This document shows, piece by piece, positions 34,990 through 49,200 of a stretch of DNA of 64,000 bases. Where the stretch lies: contig JAUPFV010000004.1 of NCBI GenBank assembly GCA_036936605.1, positions 124,125,706-124,189,705 of the forward strand, written 5' to 3'. Source of the stretch: Limnanthes douglasii subsp. nivea. Its lineage: Eukaryota; Streptophyta; Magnoliopsida; Brassicales; Limnanthaceae. The first letter of the stretch is position 1. Every line of letters begins with the position of its first letter. Under the pieces are notes generated by a model, which did no database searches, had not been told where the DNA came from, and saw nothing but the letters and a program-made list of their open reading frames with translations. The position numbers and the translations under genes are program-made.

Positions 34990-37745
34990 CAACATCGGTT
35001 ACAGTAAAGGCTTTGTCTTTTTTAGCCTAAATCTTGAATGCTTTTAACTATTTGAGGGCCTTTTTTTTGCATTTTCACTTCCCGGATACAAGGTGTTAAA
35101 CGCCTCGTAGTTTAAGCTTATCTTGCATTTTCCGCTTTGTGTTTTGCATACATTTCATTTGTGCTTGTATTAGGACATTATGGAATTTAGATTTTTCTGC
35201 TTGAAATACATGGAATTGTTGACGAGCATCTTTTGAGCTTATTCGGCCTATTTTTTGTTGGCAACAATTTCTTTTCAAGTTCGAATGACCTCATTCGCTA
35301 TCGCTTCGTATTTTTCACGAACTGACTTGGTTTCATTAAAAAATATATTTACAATAATTTCAAATTGTTTGGCGTTTCTTTCAGAAGTTACCACAGGTCG
35401 AACCATGTTGTGAAGGGTTAGTGAGAGTTCATTGGAAGAATACAGGAAACATGTTGGTTTCTGAGATGTAGATGGTTGAGGATTATTCATAGAGAGAATT
35501 GGTAACTAATCTTCTGGAACAAGGTCTTGTTCTTGATTTTCATTTTGATCGAACAATGGTTTGGGATCAGAGAAGTGATTATCCTGGTTTTCTCCATCAT
35601 CATCAAAAGATTCCAGTGTGGAATTAAGGGACGAAATATTCACAACCTATTTAGGACGAGACGTTTTGGGAGTTTTTGATGTCGTAAGTTTTCTTCTTTT
35701 GTGAGGCCATCGTTTTATTTCTCTTAGAAATCTCAGGAGTAGTAGTTTCTGATGGGATCGGATAATTTTGGATGTCCTTTATAGTAAAGTGGGTCGGAAT
35801 TTATTTAGAGGGGTAGTCCAGACCAAACAGTTAAAACTTGATGAGTAAGCATTTACCTAAGTAAAATTAACGACTCGGCTAAGTTCTACTACATTGGTTT
35901 ATGGGTTTGGGGGCTCATGAGATTGACTCGAATAAGTGACCCGAACCGAATGGCGCATGGATCTCAAAAAGAGTATAAATAGCTCAACCAGCAACATTAA
36001 ATGGGTTGGATTTTTTTATAAAAATATTAAATACAAGCACCTCGTATCTCTCCTTATATTCTATCAAATATTTAATACCACACCTAAATAATATCTTCCA
36101 AAACTACCCCAAAGTTAGATTTCATCATCACCAGTTTCAGTGAGGGTAGTGACTACTTCATTGGTTTTGTTTACTTTTCTTCTTCTTCACCTTCAGACTA
36201 GGTTTAGATTTCTTCTTGTTGTCTTTGGATGGTTCCTCATTGGGTATTATTTTCATTTTCTGGCTAGGAGCTCTATTCCTAGCAGGAAGAATAACCCGAT
36301 CATCTGGGACAACTAGTTTATTCACAACATCAGTAGGGCTAAGAGGATCCATCAACTTCTCTGAAAAAATAATTATCTCATGAGATACTTTTTATAGGTT
36401 GCTTTAGACTATGTTTAGTGGGTCGAAGCACTAATGAAATTCATTTGACCATTCATCTTTATCCCACTAACTCACCTTTGAAAAAGTCTCATCGGCAGCC
36501 GGAAGGTTCTTTTGGAAGCGCTTTGTATTTTTTACATTAAATAGTTAAGTTAGAGGGTACCATTTACAAAATAATTTTAGCAATAAGTTAAAATTACTCG
36601 TGCTCTTCCATTTCAAGGACATCTTTTGAGAGTTCTCAGTCGAAATATTCTTCTCATTTTCCTAGCACACACTAATAAAAAATAAATTTTATTTTCATGT
36701 CTTGTCTGCTTCAAGAAGATCGTCGTTTAGTAGAAGGGAAGATATAGATTTTTTGACACGACTATTTTTTGTATGAATTGCTCCATGGGAAGCTCCATTT
36801 TTAACAGCTTAAAATCCATTATACATGAAAGTAGTGTAAACCAGAGGTTGGGACGATCTTGGCTCGGACACAACTTGATCAGTTCAAATTATAAAAAAAT
36901 AATGGGATCTAATGGGAATTGAAGACCCTAATTCAGTAACTCTGGATACATAATTAATTCGTATGCTTCGTAGGACAATGAAGTCTCTCTAATGGTATGA
37001 AATCAAATTGATATGGACTCGGGAATTCCTCATTATTTTTAAGTATAAGCGCGTCGGATTCTGGGAATTACTCATGTAGAACTTTGCTAAGTGCAATAAG
37101 TTATTTTGGGAGTACTTGTTTGAAATTTTCTCCAAGGTTGCAAGATCGCTCAGCAAGCAGTGTAACAACGTCTTTTTCCTTACCTTTGGTTTCTTCTTTG
37201 AGGTTTCACCTTGAGAATTAGTTTTGAAGGTGTCCATGATCATTTTCACTTTTTCAACGTTATTCTTACAATCAACAACCACTGGTGAATTATGACTATT
37301 AATCTATTCGGAGGCTTCATTTTGCATTTAGGTAGAGGACTTTAGAAAATTTATATTTTCTTTTCTCAAATGGACCATCTGTGAATCTTTGTTCATTGTT
37401 GATCCCTCTGGGTAGTATTAGTCTTAACCTATTTGGTTTTTTCCTTTTCAAGATGTTTTTCTTTGGAGCCTGATGCATGATGTCTTTTCTTTAAAACGAT
37501 GTTTTGGTCTTCGGTATCACCCATAGCAAGAAACTGAGATTTTTGAACTGGTTTTCTAGAGAAATCTTTAGGGTTTAAATAAGGTGGGTTATCGGAAGAA
37601 TATCTGAGGTCGATTGGTTGGGATTTCTTTTTTGTAGGAGGCGAAGGACCATAGGAAAAAGCCTGAACAACTTATAAAGGTTTATCATATACTATTCTTG
37701 TAGATTTTCTTTTATCATCCCTCTTAGCAATGGTTATACAATCCC
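34990..37745 (-). pseudogene. antisense coding-like block downstream of gypsy pol (possible Tat aORF)
   Basis: Not recognised by sequence. Read leftward from about 37745, the translation is stop-poor and protein-like in several frames. It opens AKRDDKRKSTRIVYDKP, then a proline-rich part (FSYGPSPPTKKKSQPIDLRY). It continues MVVDCKNNVEKVKMIMDTF (37282), a lysine-rich stretch (KKKSKPSLKVKKKKSKQNQ, ending 36158), an acidic stretch with DDDGENQDNHFSDPKP (about 35610) and a coiled-coil-like end (KFHNVLIQAQMKCMQ…). Plant Tat-lineage elements often carry an extra ORF, frequently antisense, between pol and the 3' LTR. Position and orientation fit, but the protein family is unassigned. A TATA-like ACTATAAATAG lies upstream at about 37880-37890 on the minus strand. 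Confidence 0.5.
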
Positions 37746-40013
37746 ATGTGTTTTAATCCCAAACATAAACGAATAAAAATCACTAGGATGAAGGTGTTAA
37801 GGGAAATAACAAGACTTTTCCAAAGTAGAAAAACTAATATTGTCACAAAAGATAAGTTACATTTGTTTAGGGTATTTCTCTATTTATAGTTCTTCCCGTT
37901 TATGGGCGATTGCAAGGACATTTATTCCCACTTACTATACTCACTACTCCACTTACATCATGCAGCCTATATTTATGGATAAAATTACTAAGTGGTTTGA
38001 CTAAGGCTTATAATGTCATTAAGTCGTAGTCTGAAACCGTTCCCCCTTTAGATCATGCCGTATTGGCTTCGGGCGTGTGCTTGTACGAGCATGACTTAGT
38101 AACTTATTTTCTCAGCTTTACCGCTCGGTTTGAAAAACAGTGTAGCCCAAAGGGTGCTTGCTCATTTAACCTTGTTCAACCCTTCATCAGCTCGTTCGGT
38201 CTTCAGCTCCTCTTTAACTAGCTCGGTCTGCCAACTCGCTCATCAGACTTGATCGTTTCAATTAAGATTAATTATCCATTCACATAGTATATAGTCTATT
38301 TTTAATGATTAAATATTCCAAATATTGATATTCCTTTGGGATAGTAATCCTTCAGTTCCTCAATTCACCAAAAACCTTCTTTTGTGCTGATATATTGGTT
38401 TCATGATTCATCTACCATAGTTCAAAATACCTTAATCATAAAATTCCACTTAACATTAAGAATCTATCAATCAACCACATACAAAAAACAACATGTCCAG
38501 ACATATTATATGGTCACATATCTGAAGGAAGGAAAACTCAACAAGCACCCTTATAGATTCGCGACTGCAACAACAAAGTTTTCACTACAACCGTATGTTT
38601 TTGTCATGGCAAGCAAGACCGTTTCAATGGTGAACAACCACTAAAAAATAATTCACCAGGGAAAAACCTAATATTCTCAAGGCGAACTCGTGATGTTCCG
38701 ATTTTTCATTTGATTTAGGGTATGTTTGCATCAAAAATTCTTTTTTTATCTAGAAATAAAGAAACTCTAAATTAAGTGAAAAAACTTAAATTTGGTCTGC
38801 AAATAAATTTAAATGCGCAATCAAAATCATGCTTCTATGAAAAAATCAACCAAAATCATTTTTTACATCTTAAATTCATGCCCTTAATCAACTCAAACAA
38901 CAGTTATTTCCCACTGATATGGATTCTTTACTGAAATTTAAACTAACACGTTTTTCCTTAATTAAAGATACAATCATATGAATAGATTTTTATAGAACAT
39001 GCTTTGATATAAATTGATCAACTAAATACAATCGCTTAATCTATCCTATGTGTTTTAATAAAATAGTTTTCTTTTTATATCGGTTAGAATAGTAGAATAA
39101 ATTATGGAATAATTTACTTGTAAAAGTATACATTCTAGTAGTGATGTTTTTAAGTTGTAATATTCGTTTTAATCATTTGTCCTTGAATTCTCTTATGCCC
39201 CTTTGCGCTTTTAATTATTCAATTTTGAAGATAAGTGCTCTGTTAATGTAAGTATCAATATTTTTGCAAGAATACAAGAAAAGTAGAACACATAAAAAAA
39301 CACTAGAGCAGAAGATAAATAATACGATGCTTAAAAATAGATTGTATGTCTATATGTGTGAAAGTAATTAGGATTAAACTTTATCCTGATTACATCACGT
39401 GTTTTAATATATTCTATGGCAGTACCATAACCTAACTAAATTAATTTATTTAATTTAGTTCCTAAAATATTTATTTAGACTTAAGTGTCAATATTTGAGG
39501 TTAATTTTTCATATGCTCCATATTTGAGCTTAATTCTTCATATGATCCAAATATAATTCGTTATCTACACAATACCTCCATAATTTATTTATTTTATATA
39601 TTATTCAAATTTCTAATTATTTAATAAAAATATTACTTATCAATTAGATTATTTATAAACAAATAGTTAAATACAATATTAAACATAGACCGATGCATAA
39701 TTTCCAACCGTAGGTATCACAAAGATAGTATTTAATAAAGTTGTCGTGATTACACTTATAGTTTTTTTCTTGTTTTTGTTAAATCATTTTGAGTTCTAAC
39801 TAGTCATCTCTATATTATTTTTCACGGTATTTGTAAAAAACGTCTCAAGAATAAAGCAAAATTTTTCAGAGGTTTCTCTCAACTCTTAATATTTATATTA
39901 GTATGTTTTTTGTGATTCTTGCTCAAAAATTTATCAATTCTGACTTCATTGAATTTCTCTAACTTTAGGTCTCGCATGCATATTACTCTCTTGTTATAAG
40001 TGTTGTTCCTTTA

Positions 40014-40068
<55 letters not shown>

Positions 40069-40199
40069 TTAGATATATATTACCACAAAACATAAATTTT
40101 GCTCACAATTGTAAACCAATATAATTACAATTTGTATCATCGTCATGATTAATAATTATTATAAAATATCACCTTGGCACATCAACAACTTATTTAAAT
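37746..40199. other. non-coding stretch, probable retroelement terminal sequence and microsatellite
   Basis: 37860-38260 is GC-richer with promoter-like features on the minus strand. 39000-39260 repeats 30300-30510 in direct orientation and may be an LTR fragment. A long (TA)n lies at about 40019-40063. The 86-codon open frame at 38384-38644 has no domain. Confidence 0.4.
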
Positions 40200-42110
40200 C
40201 ATAAACAATATATCAAACTCAGTTTCAGAATTATTCCTTTGAACAACTGAAACTTGGGTTACCCCAATACTAAACCTCTTTATGAGGTCAAACCCTCACC
40301 CTCTTCTTGGTCGAGCATCATGTACTAAGACTTAACTCAAGCCAAGACCAATTTCTTATATCGAGACTATGATCATGTCAAGTATAAACCTCTGCATTAG
40401 TTGGGCTTCACTATTATAAGATCTAGAATTTGCAATACGTGAACTCATTAATGGGGTCGAGCCATATGTAATGACTAAACCATTTATGTTGAGACAAAAA
40501 ATCATATCGAGCCTGTCTTTCATCTTTAATCACTTTGATCCTAGTACTCCTAAAAACCCTTGCCTAGGCTTATAGTGTCATTTATATACACTACATATTT
40601 TTTTAAATATAATTTAACAAATAGATTCAGTCCATATGCCTCCCAGACTTGAACAAGTCTTATATAGTATTTGAACTCTAAAATTTGGTATTATATTTAT
40701 AGTTACATTAATATGATTATATTTGTTTGAAATCTTTCCAACCCTTTAATTACTCTTTATCCGCCATATCTTTAATGAAGTGAAGCTTAACATTCATGTG
40801 CTTAGTCTTCTTATGAAACTTAAGATTAGTCTTGTCATATCTAAGTTATAAATAGACACATAATGTAATTTTTATCTATCTGAGTTACCCCACTTTGGAA
40901 TCATTTTAACCATATGGTTTCTTCTATTGTATCTGTTACAACTATATATATTTAACTATTTATAGATATTAAAGCAACTTTTATATTATAGATATCTACT
41001 TACCACTCCTTTAAACATTATAAATATATAGCCAAAAATCGACTTCATTATATCATGACAACTTGTATAATTAAAGTTTATATATTTTCTCAACATTTCA
41101 TCATTTATGTGCTTCTGATTATTACACACTCAGATATCTAATGTACCCATCAAGTGTCTCATTATCCATTTAAGGGCATGTCACCTATAAAATGACTCAA
41201 AGTATTATTTGAGTATGCAAGATCATGTATTGTATAAATCACAATATACATAATATTTTCAATAATATTTGCGTATGATATATATTACATAAGATTCTTT
41301 TATTTTACATTTGATTGGTGTTTGAGTAATATTGAATTTGAATTGAGAACCAATGAGAGTCTCAATAGCTTTGGCTTTAGACATTTCAAACTTTTTGAGC
41401 ACATTGACAAGAATAAATAACCTTTCAATCTGCTTATTTTGATGTCTATTCCAATAATCCTTTTAATTTTTATCATATATTTTATTTCAAACACTATTTA
41501 AAGCCAAGTTTTCATATTTTCAATCCTCATTATTCCTCTACATGTGTGTTTCCATATTACAATAAACAAAGCTATCATAAACATTTCTCTCACAATTGAT
41601 TAAATTCATGAGGGGGGGGGGGTCAAATTTCTTATTCAATTGTTTTAGTAAATGCTTAAGTCCATATAAAAGTCTTTGCAACAAAGACACACCAGTTTCA
41701 TAAACTTCTTCCATCCCTTGAGATTGTCTCATATAGATGGTCTATTTTAGTTCTTCATGTAAGAAAGAAATAGTAACATTCATATGATGTAACTCAAGAT
41801 CAAATCTTGTAACAATTAATATCAGAGCCGTTTTATGGGTCTTTTTATGAGCAATAAGAAAATCTCATTGAACATCAAGATCTACATTTTGGATAAAGCC
41901 ATTAGCCATAATTTAAATTTTATACAAAAATAGTCCAACTCATAGTTCAACTACATGAATATATTGTTTCCTTCTGAATATCTATTTGTATCCAACACAC
42001 TTCTAATATTTTAGCTGCTTGATAAGAATCTAAATGCCATTTTTTCTCAAATCTCCAGTTTTTATGCATGGAATTTTACTAAACATTATTTAACGAAAAA
42101 AGGTTTTAGA
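40200..42110 (-). pseudogene. Ty1/copia pol relic (RT and RNase H) with possible 3' LTR
   Basis: Read leftward from 42110. An RT entry region (TRFDLELHHMNVTISFLHEE, about 41790) leads to MRQSQGMEE…LLQRLLYGLKHLLKQLNKKF, the copia LYGLKQ block (41730-41610). The YVDD region appears deleted near 41500-41540. 'GIDIKISRLKGYLFLS' (about 41430) and the RNase H KSTSGY-like block (about 41030) follow, then an IDVKLHFIR-like phrase (LSFTSLKIWRIKSN, about 40780) and the pol end near 40640. A purine-rich GTCTGGGAGGCAT follows (about 40645). 40200-40630 could be the 3' LTR, but no partner LTR is seen. Multiple stops; inactive. Confidence 0.75.
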
Positions 42111-42399
42111 TAAAGATAATATATAAATCATGGTCGTATTTTGTGTATGGACACAATAAGATCCAAAACGAGATTATCCAATTGTAAGTCTTGAATCTCG
42201 ACGTTGAGAAAAAAGTTGTTGACGTAGTAAATTTTGTGTTGAATAAAAACCTATACATAAATTAGAATTATGCTAACAATGTGATCAGATATCGTTATGC
42301 ACCAATAAAATATTTTTCTTACCAGTCACATTGGAAGAACCTCAAATAAATCCATACTATCCTTGATTTTTTAAATGATATGTCATATTTGGCGTCTAA
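42111..42399. other. junction between copia and gypsy relics
   Basis: AT-rich, no domain recognised. The nesting order of the two relics is not resolved here. Confidence 0.35.
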
Positions 42400-44010
42400 T
42401 AAAGCAACGTACACCCTTTAGTATTTGAAAAAAATGAAATCATTTATCCAAAGAACATAAAATGTACTTATATAGTATGGTAAGCTAGTCGAACATAACT
42501 TAAAACTCTTTGATGGAGCGAGAGGATCCATAGCTGCCAGAGCATAGGATTTCTCCGGATCGACCTCAATACCTTTTTCACTTACCATATAACCTATGAA
42601 TATTCTGGAACATACATTGAAAGTGAATATCTCTATAGTGAGCTTCAGGTTGACCAAACAGATATTATAAAACATTTCAAACATGGCAACTAAATGATTG
42701 GTTTCAAAGGTTCTAATGATCAACATATCATCTATGTAGGTCTGTAATTTCTAGTGGAGTTAGGTCTATAAGGTTTAATAAATCATACATTGATAAATAT
42801 CTGGTTCCATTTTTTAGACAAACGTCATTAATTTGTAATAGTGAATCCCACGCCATGTTATGAAAATATATTTGGTAATGTGCGTAGACTTACAAAATGA
42901 TATGGTTATAGCCATAATAAGCGTTATGAAATTTACATGCGATTTCCGGATGTGACATCCACCAATTGATCAACATGTGGAACTGGGAAGATATCATTTA
43001 GATAGGTTTTTTTGAGGTCTGTGAATTCCAAAAATATCTTCCATTATATTTATTTATTTTTACCATATAGGTTGTATGGTTCACACATGATCGAACAGCC
43101 TCGTGGATATATAACACTTTGCTCAACCTTTCTACCTCAACTACAATGTTTTTAATATTTTCTATAAAGAAAATATAGTGATTTTTCTTGATGGGTACAA
43201 ATTTGGCATCAAATAAGATCTGATAGAAAAGAACCTTAATAAGGACAATATCATGACGTGCTTTTTAGGTAAAATATTTACATTTTAAGATAAGATAACC
43301 AATAGTTTGGTTCATAACTTACCTTGTAATTCTTTACTGGCTCGAGAAGTATGGATGACCTCCAAGATGATATTTTTTATAGGGTCAACGAGTTCTTCCA
43401 AATAAGAGGAGAGGTATTATAGGTCATTCAAATAATCTAGGATAGATGAGGCTCATGTTAGTTACTTTCGTTTTGAAGCAAGAATATTGGAATAACACTC
43501 CCAATTTTTTTGTTGATTACCCATATAACTGTTATGTGTTTGCTAAATTCATATACGAACCATTTGTGGACTATAAAGATGACCGTTTACATGTGGTTGA
43601 GCCAAAGATGAAAAAGTATTTCATTGCAATAGAAATAATCATCTACTACCGTAAAAAGACCCTGTTTTTTGTATGCATATTTTCAAATAACTACTTCAAG
43701 TGTCAGATCCCCCATAAAATGAGTATTTAATCCTATAAAACCAATGAGACATATAATCAAAGGTGTAAGTAAGGGAATACCTCATCTATTAGTGTGATGA
43801 TAATGACTATATCTCTTGTGTGGACTAGAAACCCCATTCAAGGCATCATCAGCAAAGGTGATTATATGGTAAGTTTTGGTCAATAAGCTAACATTGAGGT
43901 TGGCTATGTGGCTTTTACGAGATAAAACCTTCATACCCATAATCGTTAGTGTTATCTTCCATCTCGCATCATGATCTAGGTAGATAAACATATATAAATT
44001 AACCAATATT
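42400..44010 (-). pseudogene. second Ty3/gypsy pol relic (protease and RT)
   Basis: Read leftward. A protease-side phrase TYHIITFADDALNGVSSPHK lies at about 43880-43815. The RT entry VEVERLSKVLYIHEAVRS lies near 43140, then FTDLKKTYLNDIFPVPHVDQ near 43020. An intact YIDDML is at 42738-42727, and FIGYMVSEKGIEVDPEKSYA near 42600-42545. The same Tat-like phrases occur in the + strand relic at 30890-34150, so this is an independent, more truncated copy. Frames are broken throughout. Integrase and RNase H were not found. Confidence 0.75.
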
Positions 44011-45854
44011 ACACATGTCGGGGTAGCTTCAAGAGTAACAATGATCTATAGAGAAGCATAACATGAGATGGATTTGGTTTGGCTATTGACTTATTAGGTT
44101 AGGCACACACATAAACTTTAAAAATGTAACCATATTGTCATCAAAAATTAGATTTTAAATTTCTTCATTTAGGGCTCAACAGTCCATCCTTAAGATCTCT
44201 TTATCATTGTGTTACTTACATTTATGGTTTAGACTGAGATGATCTTATGGGGTGAACATTCATTATGGCATGCAAAATTGAATCTAAAGATTATCTTTCT
44301 CACTTACTATTCATACATGTTTTGTAAGTTTAATGTAACAAATGTTAACACATTTCTTATCTTTTTTGTACATATACTTCTACCAGGAGGATTTGCTACT
44401 CATGGCTCATTATTTAAGCTTATGGAATGCATCGAAGTTCATACCATTGATCGGTGTAATCAATAATGAGTTCAACCCTATGTTTGTTAGGATGGTATAC
44501 AAGATAAGCGGTAGAGCCTTTTGGGAGCCTCATGTTTAATGTTTTATCAACTTATTTGTGCTTTTATCTAAGACAAAAGTCACCAAATGTAAGAGTATTT
44601 TTCTTCACGATGCCTTTGGTAAGAAAAACTGGTAAGATTCATTAGTGATAAACCACTCAATGGATATATTCTTTGGAAATTTTGCTTGATATTTAACGTT
44701 TAGACGAAGTGTTTCGTATGATTTTAATTTTTTTTTTATTAGAATCTTACTTGTGATAAATTATGTAATCTCCATCATCCCAAATGATTTTTTTTATCAA
44801 TGAACTAATCTTGGAATAACATCTAGAGGATTAAAAATGTGTGAATTAATATGTTGGAGAGTTGGTTGAATCAAGTGATGATACTTTCCTAAACCTTTAT
44901 GGAGAATGCACGATATAATAACCTATTTCATCTTTAGACATAATTTTTTTATTTAGTTTTTTATATGGTGCTATAGATCGCGGTACCGTCATATTTTATC
45001 TATCTTTTATTTTTTTTAATTCTAGGTAAAAATACCCTTGAAGAATATTCCATCTGAGCGGTTGATACATTAAAAATCACCTCATATCTTACAAACAAAT
45101 AGTGAACAAGGTTTGGCGGATCTTTATGAGCAACATGAGCTGGTGGTTAGTCTCACGGTTAGTCTGGAGATTGGTAAGAGTACTCAAAAGTGGTGTATTA
45201 TACGACATCGACTTTGGGATAAATTATGGAAGGTTTGGTTGACCGATGCAATGGTTAAACGAATGGGTACCGAATTCAACCAATCTCCTCATAGTACGGT
45301 TTTTTTTGTCGAGAGAGAAATGAGTTTGACTCAATAATAAGAAGAAAATAAGATCGATCAAGTTTAAATGGGTGTCGTAAACAATTGTTGATGATTCACA
45401 CTCAGATTATTCATTCATCTCTTTATATTTAAATGATAAATTTGAAAGCGAGAGGTTCTATGGTCACTCATTAATAATTGATTTTTCGGCATGTCGGACG
45501 CGTTGTGTGGTCGGAACAAACACAACATCGTTTCTTTTCTCGAAACCGATCATATTGTCTGGTCGATGGATATTAAACGCAATCTCGATTGGTGCATTGG
45601 TCATAAATTATCCGTAATGTTTTAAATAGTCTGAAGATCATCCAAATTTTTCCTACATATCATTAAAAAAACTACCATAATAGGAACAACAATAACGAAC
45701 AAAAAATACGATAACATGAGGGTCAAATTTAACAGAATAATAAATGCGATTAAGCTTTTAAATATATAAAAAAACATTTTATAAACAAAATTATTTTAAA
45801 ATCTCATTCTTTTCATGTAAAAGATGAAAATTCGTAGGGTGATTTCGTGTCTAA
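44011..45854. other. unrecognised stretch, possibly gypsy upstream remnant
   Basis: No domain identified on either strand. Open frames at 44239-44466 (+), 44342-44539 (+) and 45113-45337 (+) lack features. By position it could include decayed gag of the minus-strand gypsy relic. Confidence 0.35.
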
Positions 45855-46280
45855 TGATTATATACAAACTTAAAATAAAATTTGTCTAATGATCTATAAA
45901 TAAAGATTTGGATTGTTTGATTCGGACACCAAAATTTTTGAAGTATTGTTTTTAAAGTTTTTTTAAAACAATTTTTGGAATATTTTAGTAAGTAAAAAAA
46001 TAAAAACATTATATCATGATTTTTAATTTTTTGACATCTATAAATAGAGACTTGGGTTGTTTGATTTGGATACCGAATTGTTTTGAGTTTTTTTATTAAG
46101 TTTTTCTGAAACAATTTTTGGAACATTTTAGCAAATAACAAAAATAAATAAGTTATACCATGATTTATAATTTTTTGAGATTTATAAATAGAGAGTTGGT
46201 TTTTTTAATTCAGACACCAAAATTTATTGAGCTTTATATTATTAAGTTTTTTGGAAACAATATTATTTTATTTATAATTT
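45855..46280. repeat. 144-bp tandem repeat, three units
   Basis: The phrase 'atctataaatagagacttgg' recurs at 45891, 46035 and 46179, exactly 144 bp apart. Each is followed by 'gacaccaaaatttttgag', an 'aagttttt.gaaacaattttt' block and 'ttagcaaataa'. Units are perhaps 80% alike. AT-rich, non-coding. Confidence 0.75.
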
Positions 46281-49200
46281 TCATTTTATAATTTATATTT
46301 ATAAAAAAATATGAAAAATATTTATTTTAATATATATAACTTTAATGTAAATATATATTAAATAATAAGGAAGATAAATAAAAATATATGGTAGGATGTT
46401 AGACGGTAAAATGATGTGGAAGATAGAGATATATGGTAGGGTATGTCGAAAGATGAAAATGCCCTGCTGTGTGGGATGAGAATTTTTGCAGAACTCTTTG
46501 AGGATTATGCTAATGTGGTGCACTTTTGGGAGATAAAATATCTCCACTACTACATATAGTCTAATCATCGGCTCCGAATAAAACAATATCAAACCCATTG
46601 CATTTAAGAAAATAAAAATTATAGACTTCTCCATATGTAATCAGACAAAGCTGGATTTGGTATCAAAATATACATGATATACTAGTTGAGGTGTCTAGCT
46701 TGACGTTACAACGAGATTCGATAGGGTTACAAAATAGCTGTAAGGTAAAAGAACAGTGCAGAACACAACAAGATTTATTATCATGGTCGTTACGGTCACG
46801 GCAGAACACGACCTGGTTAATGTCACAGTCGTCACGACTATTAATTTTATAACATCGTTTGATAAAAAATATTATATAGTTTGTATCTTATAATTTAAAA
46901 GTAATGTAAAGTTGTTATAGTTTTATTATTACATTTTGATTATTATGGTTTTATTATAAATACTATAAGTGTGGTTATAGTTTGATCATTACATATTAAT
47001 GATAAAATAATTGTTATAGTTTGATTATAGTATAACTTATTACATTTTATTAATTTTATAAGTGTTGAAATGCTTATGTTAAGTTATTAATTGAAGGATA
47101 AAAATAAATTTTATTGATTCAAGTCTTTCATACTTTATACTCTTGTCAATCAAGAGTTTGTACATATGTTCTCAAATTGAAGTACTTTATTACAAAATCT
47201 CTCAAAATAACTACTATAATATTTCAAACTAAAGAAAATCGACTATAATACCTAACGAATAAAGTTTATATTGACCACCAAATTAAAAGTAAAATTATGG
47301 TTAACAAAACTATATCGTATTCGAAAGAACTCTCTAATATTTAGCTATATTTTTAACAATAGTGTCAATTTTAATTTAGTAGTTATCATTGTGAACTTTA
47401 TACATTAGGCTTCATAGTTTATTTTCTTTGATTTAGAAGTTATAGTATGAAAAAAATAGAAAATGAAACAAATACCAAGCAATCACACAAAAAAAATAGT
47501 ACACCAAACCTTTAATCACCAATAATCATCTACTATCAAGCAAATTTGATTGAGTAGCTCAATTATAAATTTTGATCAAAGATTGTAGAAGAATAATATA
47601 GATAAGATTTTAGTGTGAAAAATTACAGTAGTAATTCGTCTAAAGACTGCCAGCGAACTCTTAAAAGTCCATAGACTATCTATCACTGAAATCAATATTT
47701 TATCGGCGTAACTATCCAAAATCTAAAAAGTATAATAAACTATTAAAACTATATAATATTTGAAAAATACAAAGTATCTATAGATTCTACCAAATTTAAA
47801 TATATTTGAAATATATAAATATCTAAAAATTTCAACATATTTAAAATAAATATAAACTATTAACTATTCAAAATATCAAATAGTTAGAAAATTTAAAACA
47901 TCTAAATCTTTTAATATAATTTAAAAATCTTATAAAACATTAATTAAAATGTACTTTTAAATATTTAAATAAAACTAAAACGATACAAATAATGAATTCA
48001 AATATTCCAATTTGTTTAATTTAAATAAATTAACCCATACAAATTAATTTTCAAAAAATGTATTAAAAGATACAATAAAAAGCCATAAAAACAAGAGAGG
48101 ATGCTGTACTGGCGATATTATTAATTCTGACGTGAGTGGTATAACAATAAACACCTCTCCACATAAATTTTAATACTAAATTGAATAATTTTAATGAATT
48201 TAAATATCTATACATAAAATATTTTAAAAATAATAACCTTGACCGGTGCTTATAGACCGGAGCAATAACCTTCACGTGTCACATCGTCTAGAGTTTAGAG
48301 TCCGTGTGGATAATCCAGTATTCATAAATACTACTCTATTGACATATGATTATGTGTAAGAAAGAATGAAAGAGACAGTAGTAAAGGTTGAATTGTAGAT
48401 CTGACTCGGCCAACCATTCCCTTTGGCCTTTGGTTCACCACCACCACACCAGACATGCTTTGCCGATCGTCTAGACACTTAAGACGACCGTTAGGTAGAG
48501 AGAGACGTGCCATCTACTAACATTTATAACCTCATGTTTTTTAAGTACTACTCGATGTTATTAAATATTTTCTTTTTTGGTATTTTATTAAATATAAATA
48601 TTCTTAACGATTGTTGGTTGAATATAGAAGATTATATTGTAGATCGTGGAGAATCATCGTTATCTATTATTGGATTACAAATCTAGAAGTTACAATTGAT
48701 ATTCTATTGGTGTAAGGATATTGCTTCTATATTTGAATCTGAGAAATATCACTAACATACTTGTAAATTATTTTATATTCGATTGTTTTGTTTTGAGATT
48801 TCCTCGAGTAATGAGGATATATACTCTATCTAACGTTAGTTTATTTTATTTTGGTTCCAATTCGTATGGACTATTTCATTATTTGTTTTGTAAATTAAAA
48901 ATATGATACAAAGGCAACAAGTTATTTTTAATTCAATATTTAAAAAAAAAGTTGGAAATCGAGAGAAAGAGACGTATGGAGGAAATACTTTTAACTAAAA
49001 CCAATATTTCAAGTAGTATCTTTAACAAAGATTTCCTTTTATTAACACTGAAGTTACAAGATGTAACTTATTAGGAGTTTACAAAATATAGAGCTATTCA
49101 TTAGTGGATCCTAACCCAACTTTGCCAAAAACAAATTGTATCACGGTGATATTTAAATTTAAAAGCCATTTAATATATGATATTTAGTCTAAATTTGACT

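Noticed and set aside
48331..48520. 60-codon minus-strand frame with NGRLKCLDDRQSMSG in a GC-richer patch
   Set aside because: Too short, no family recognised, no leader or intron signals.
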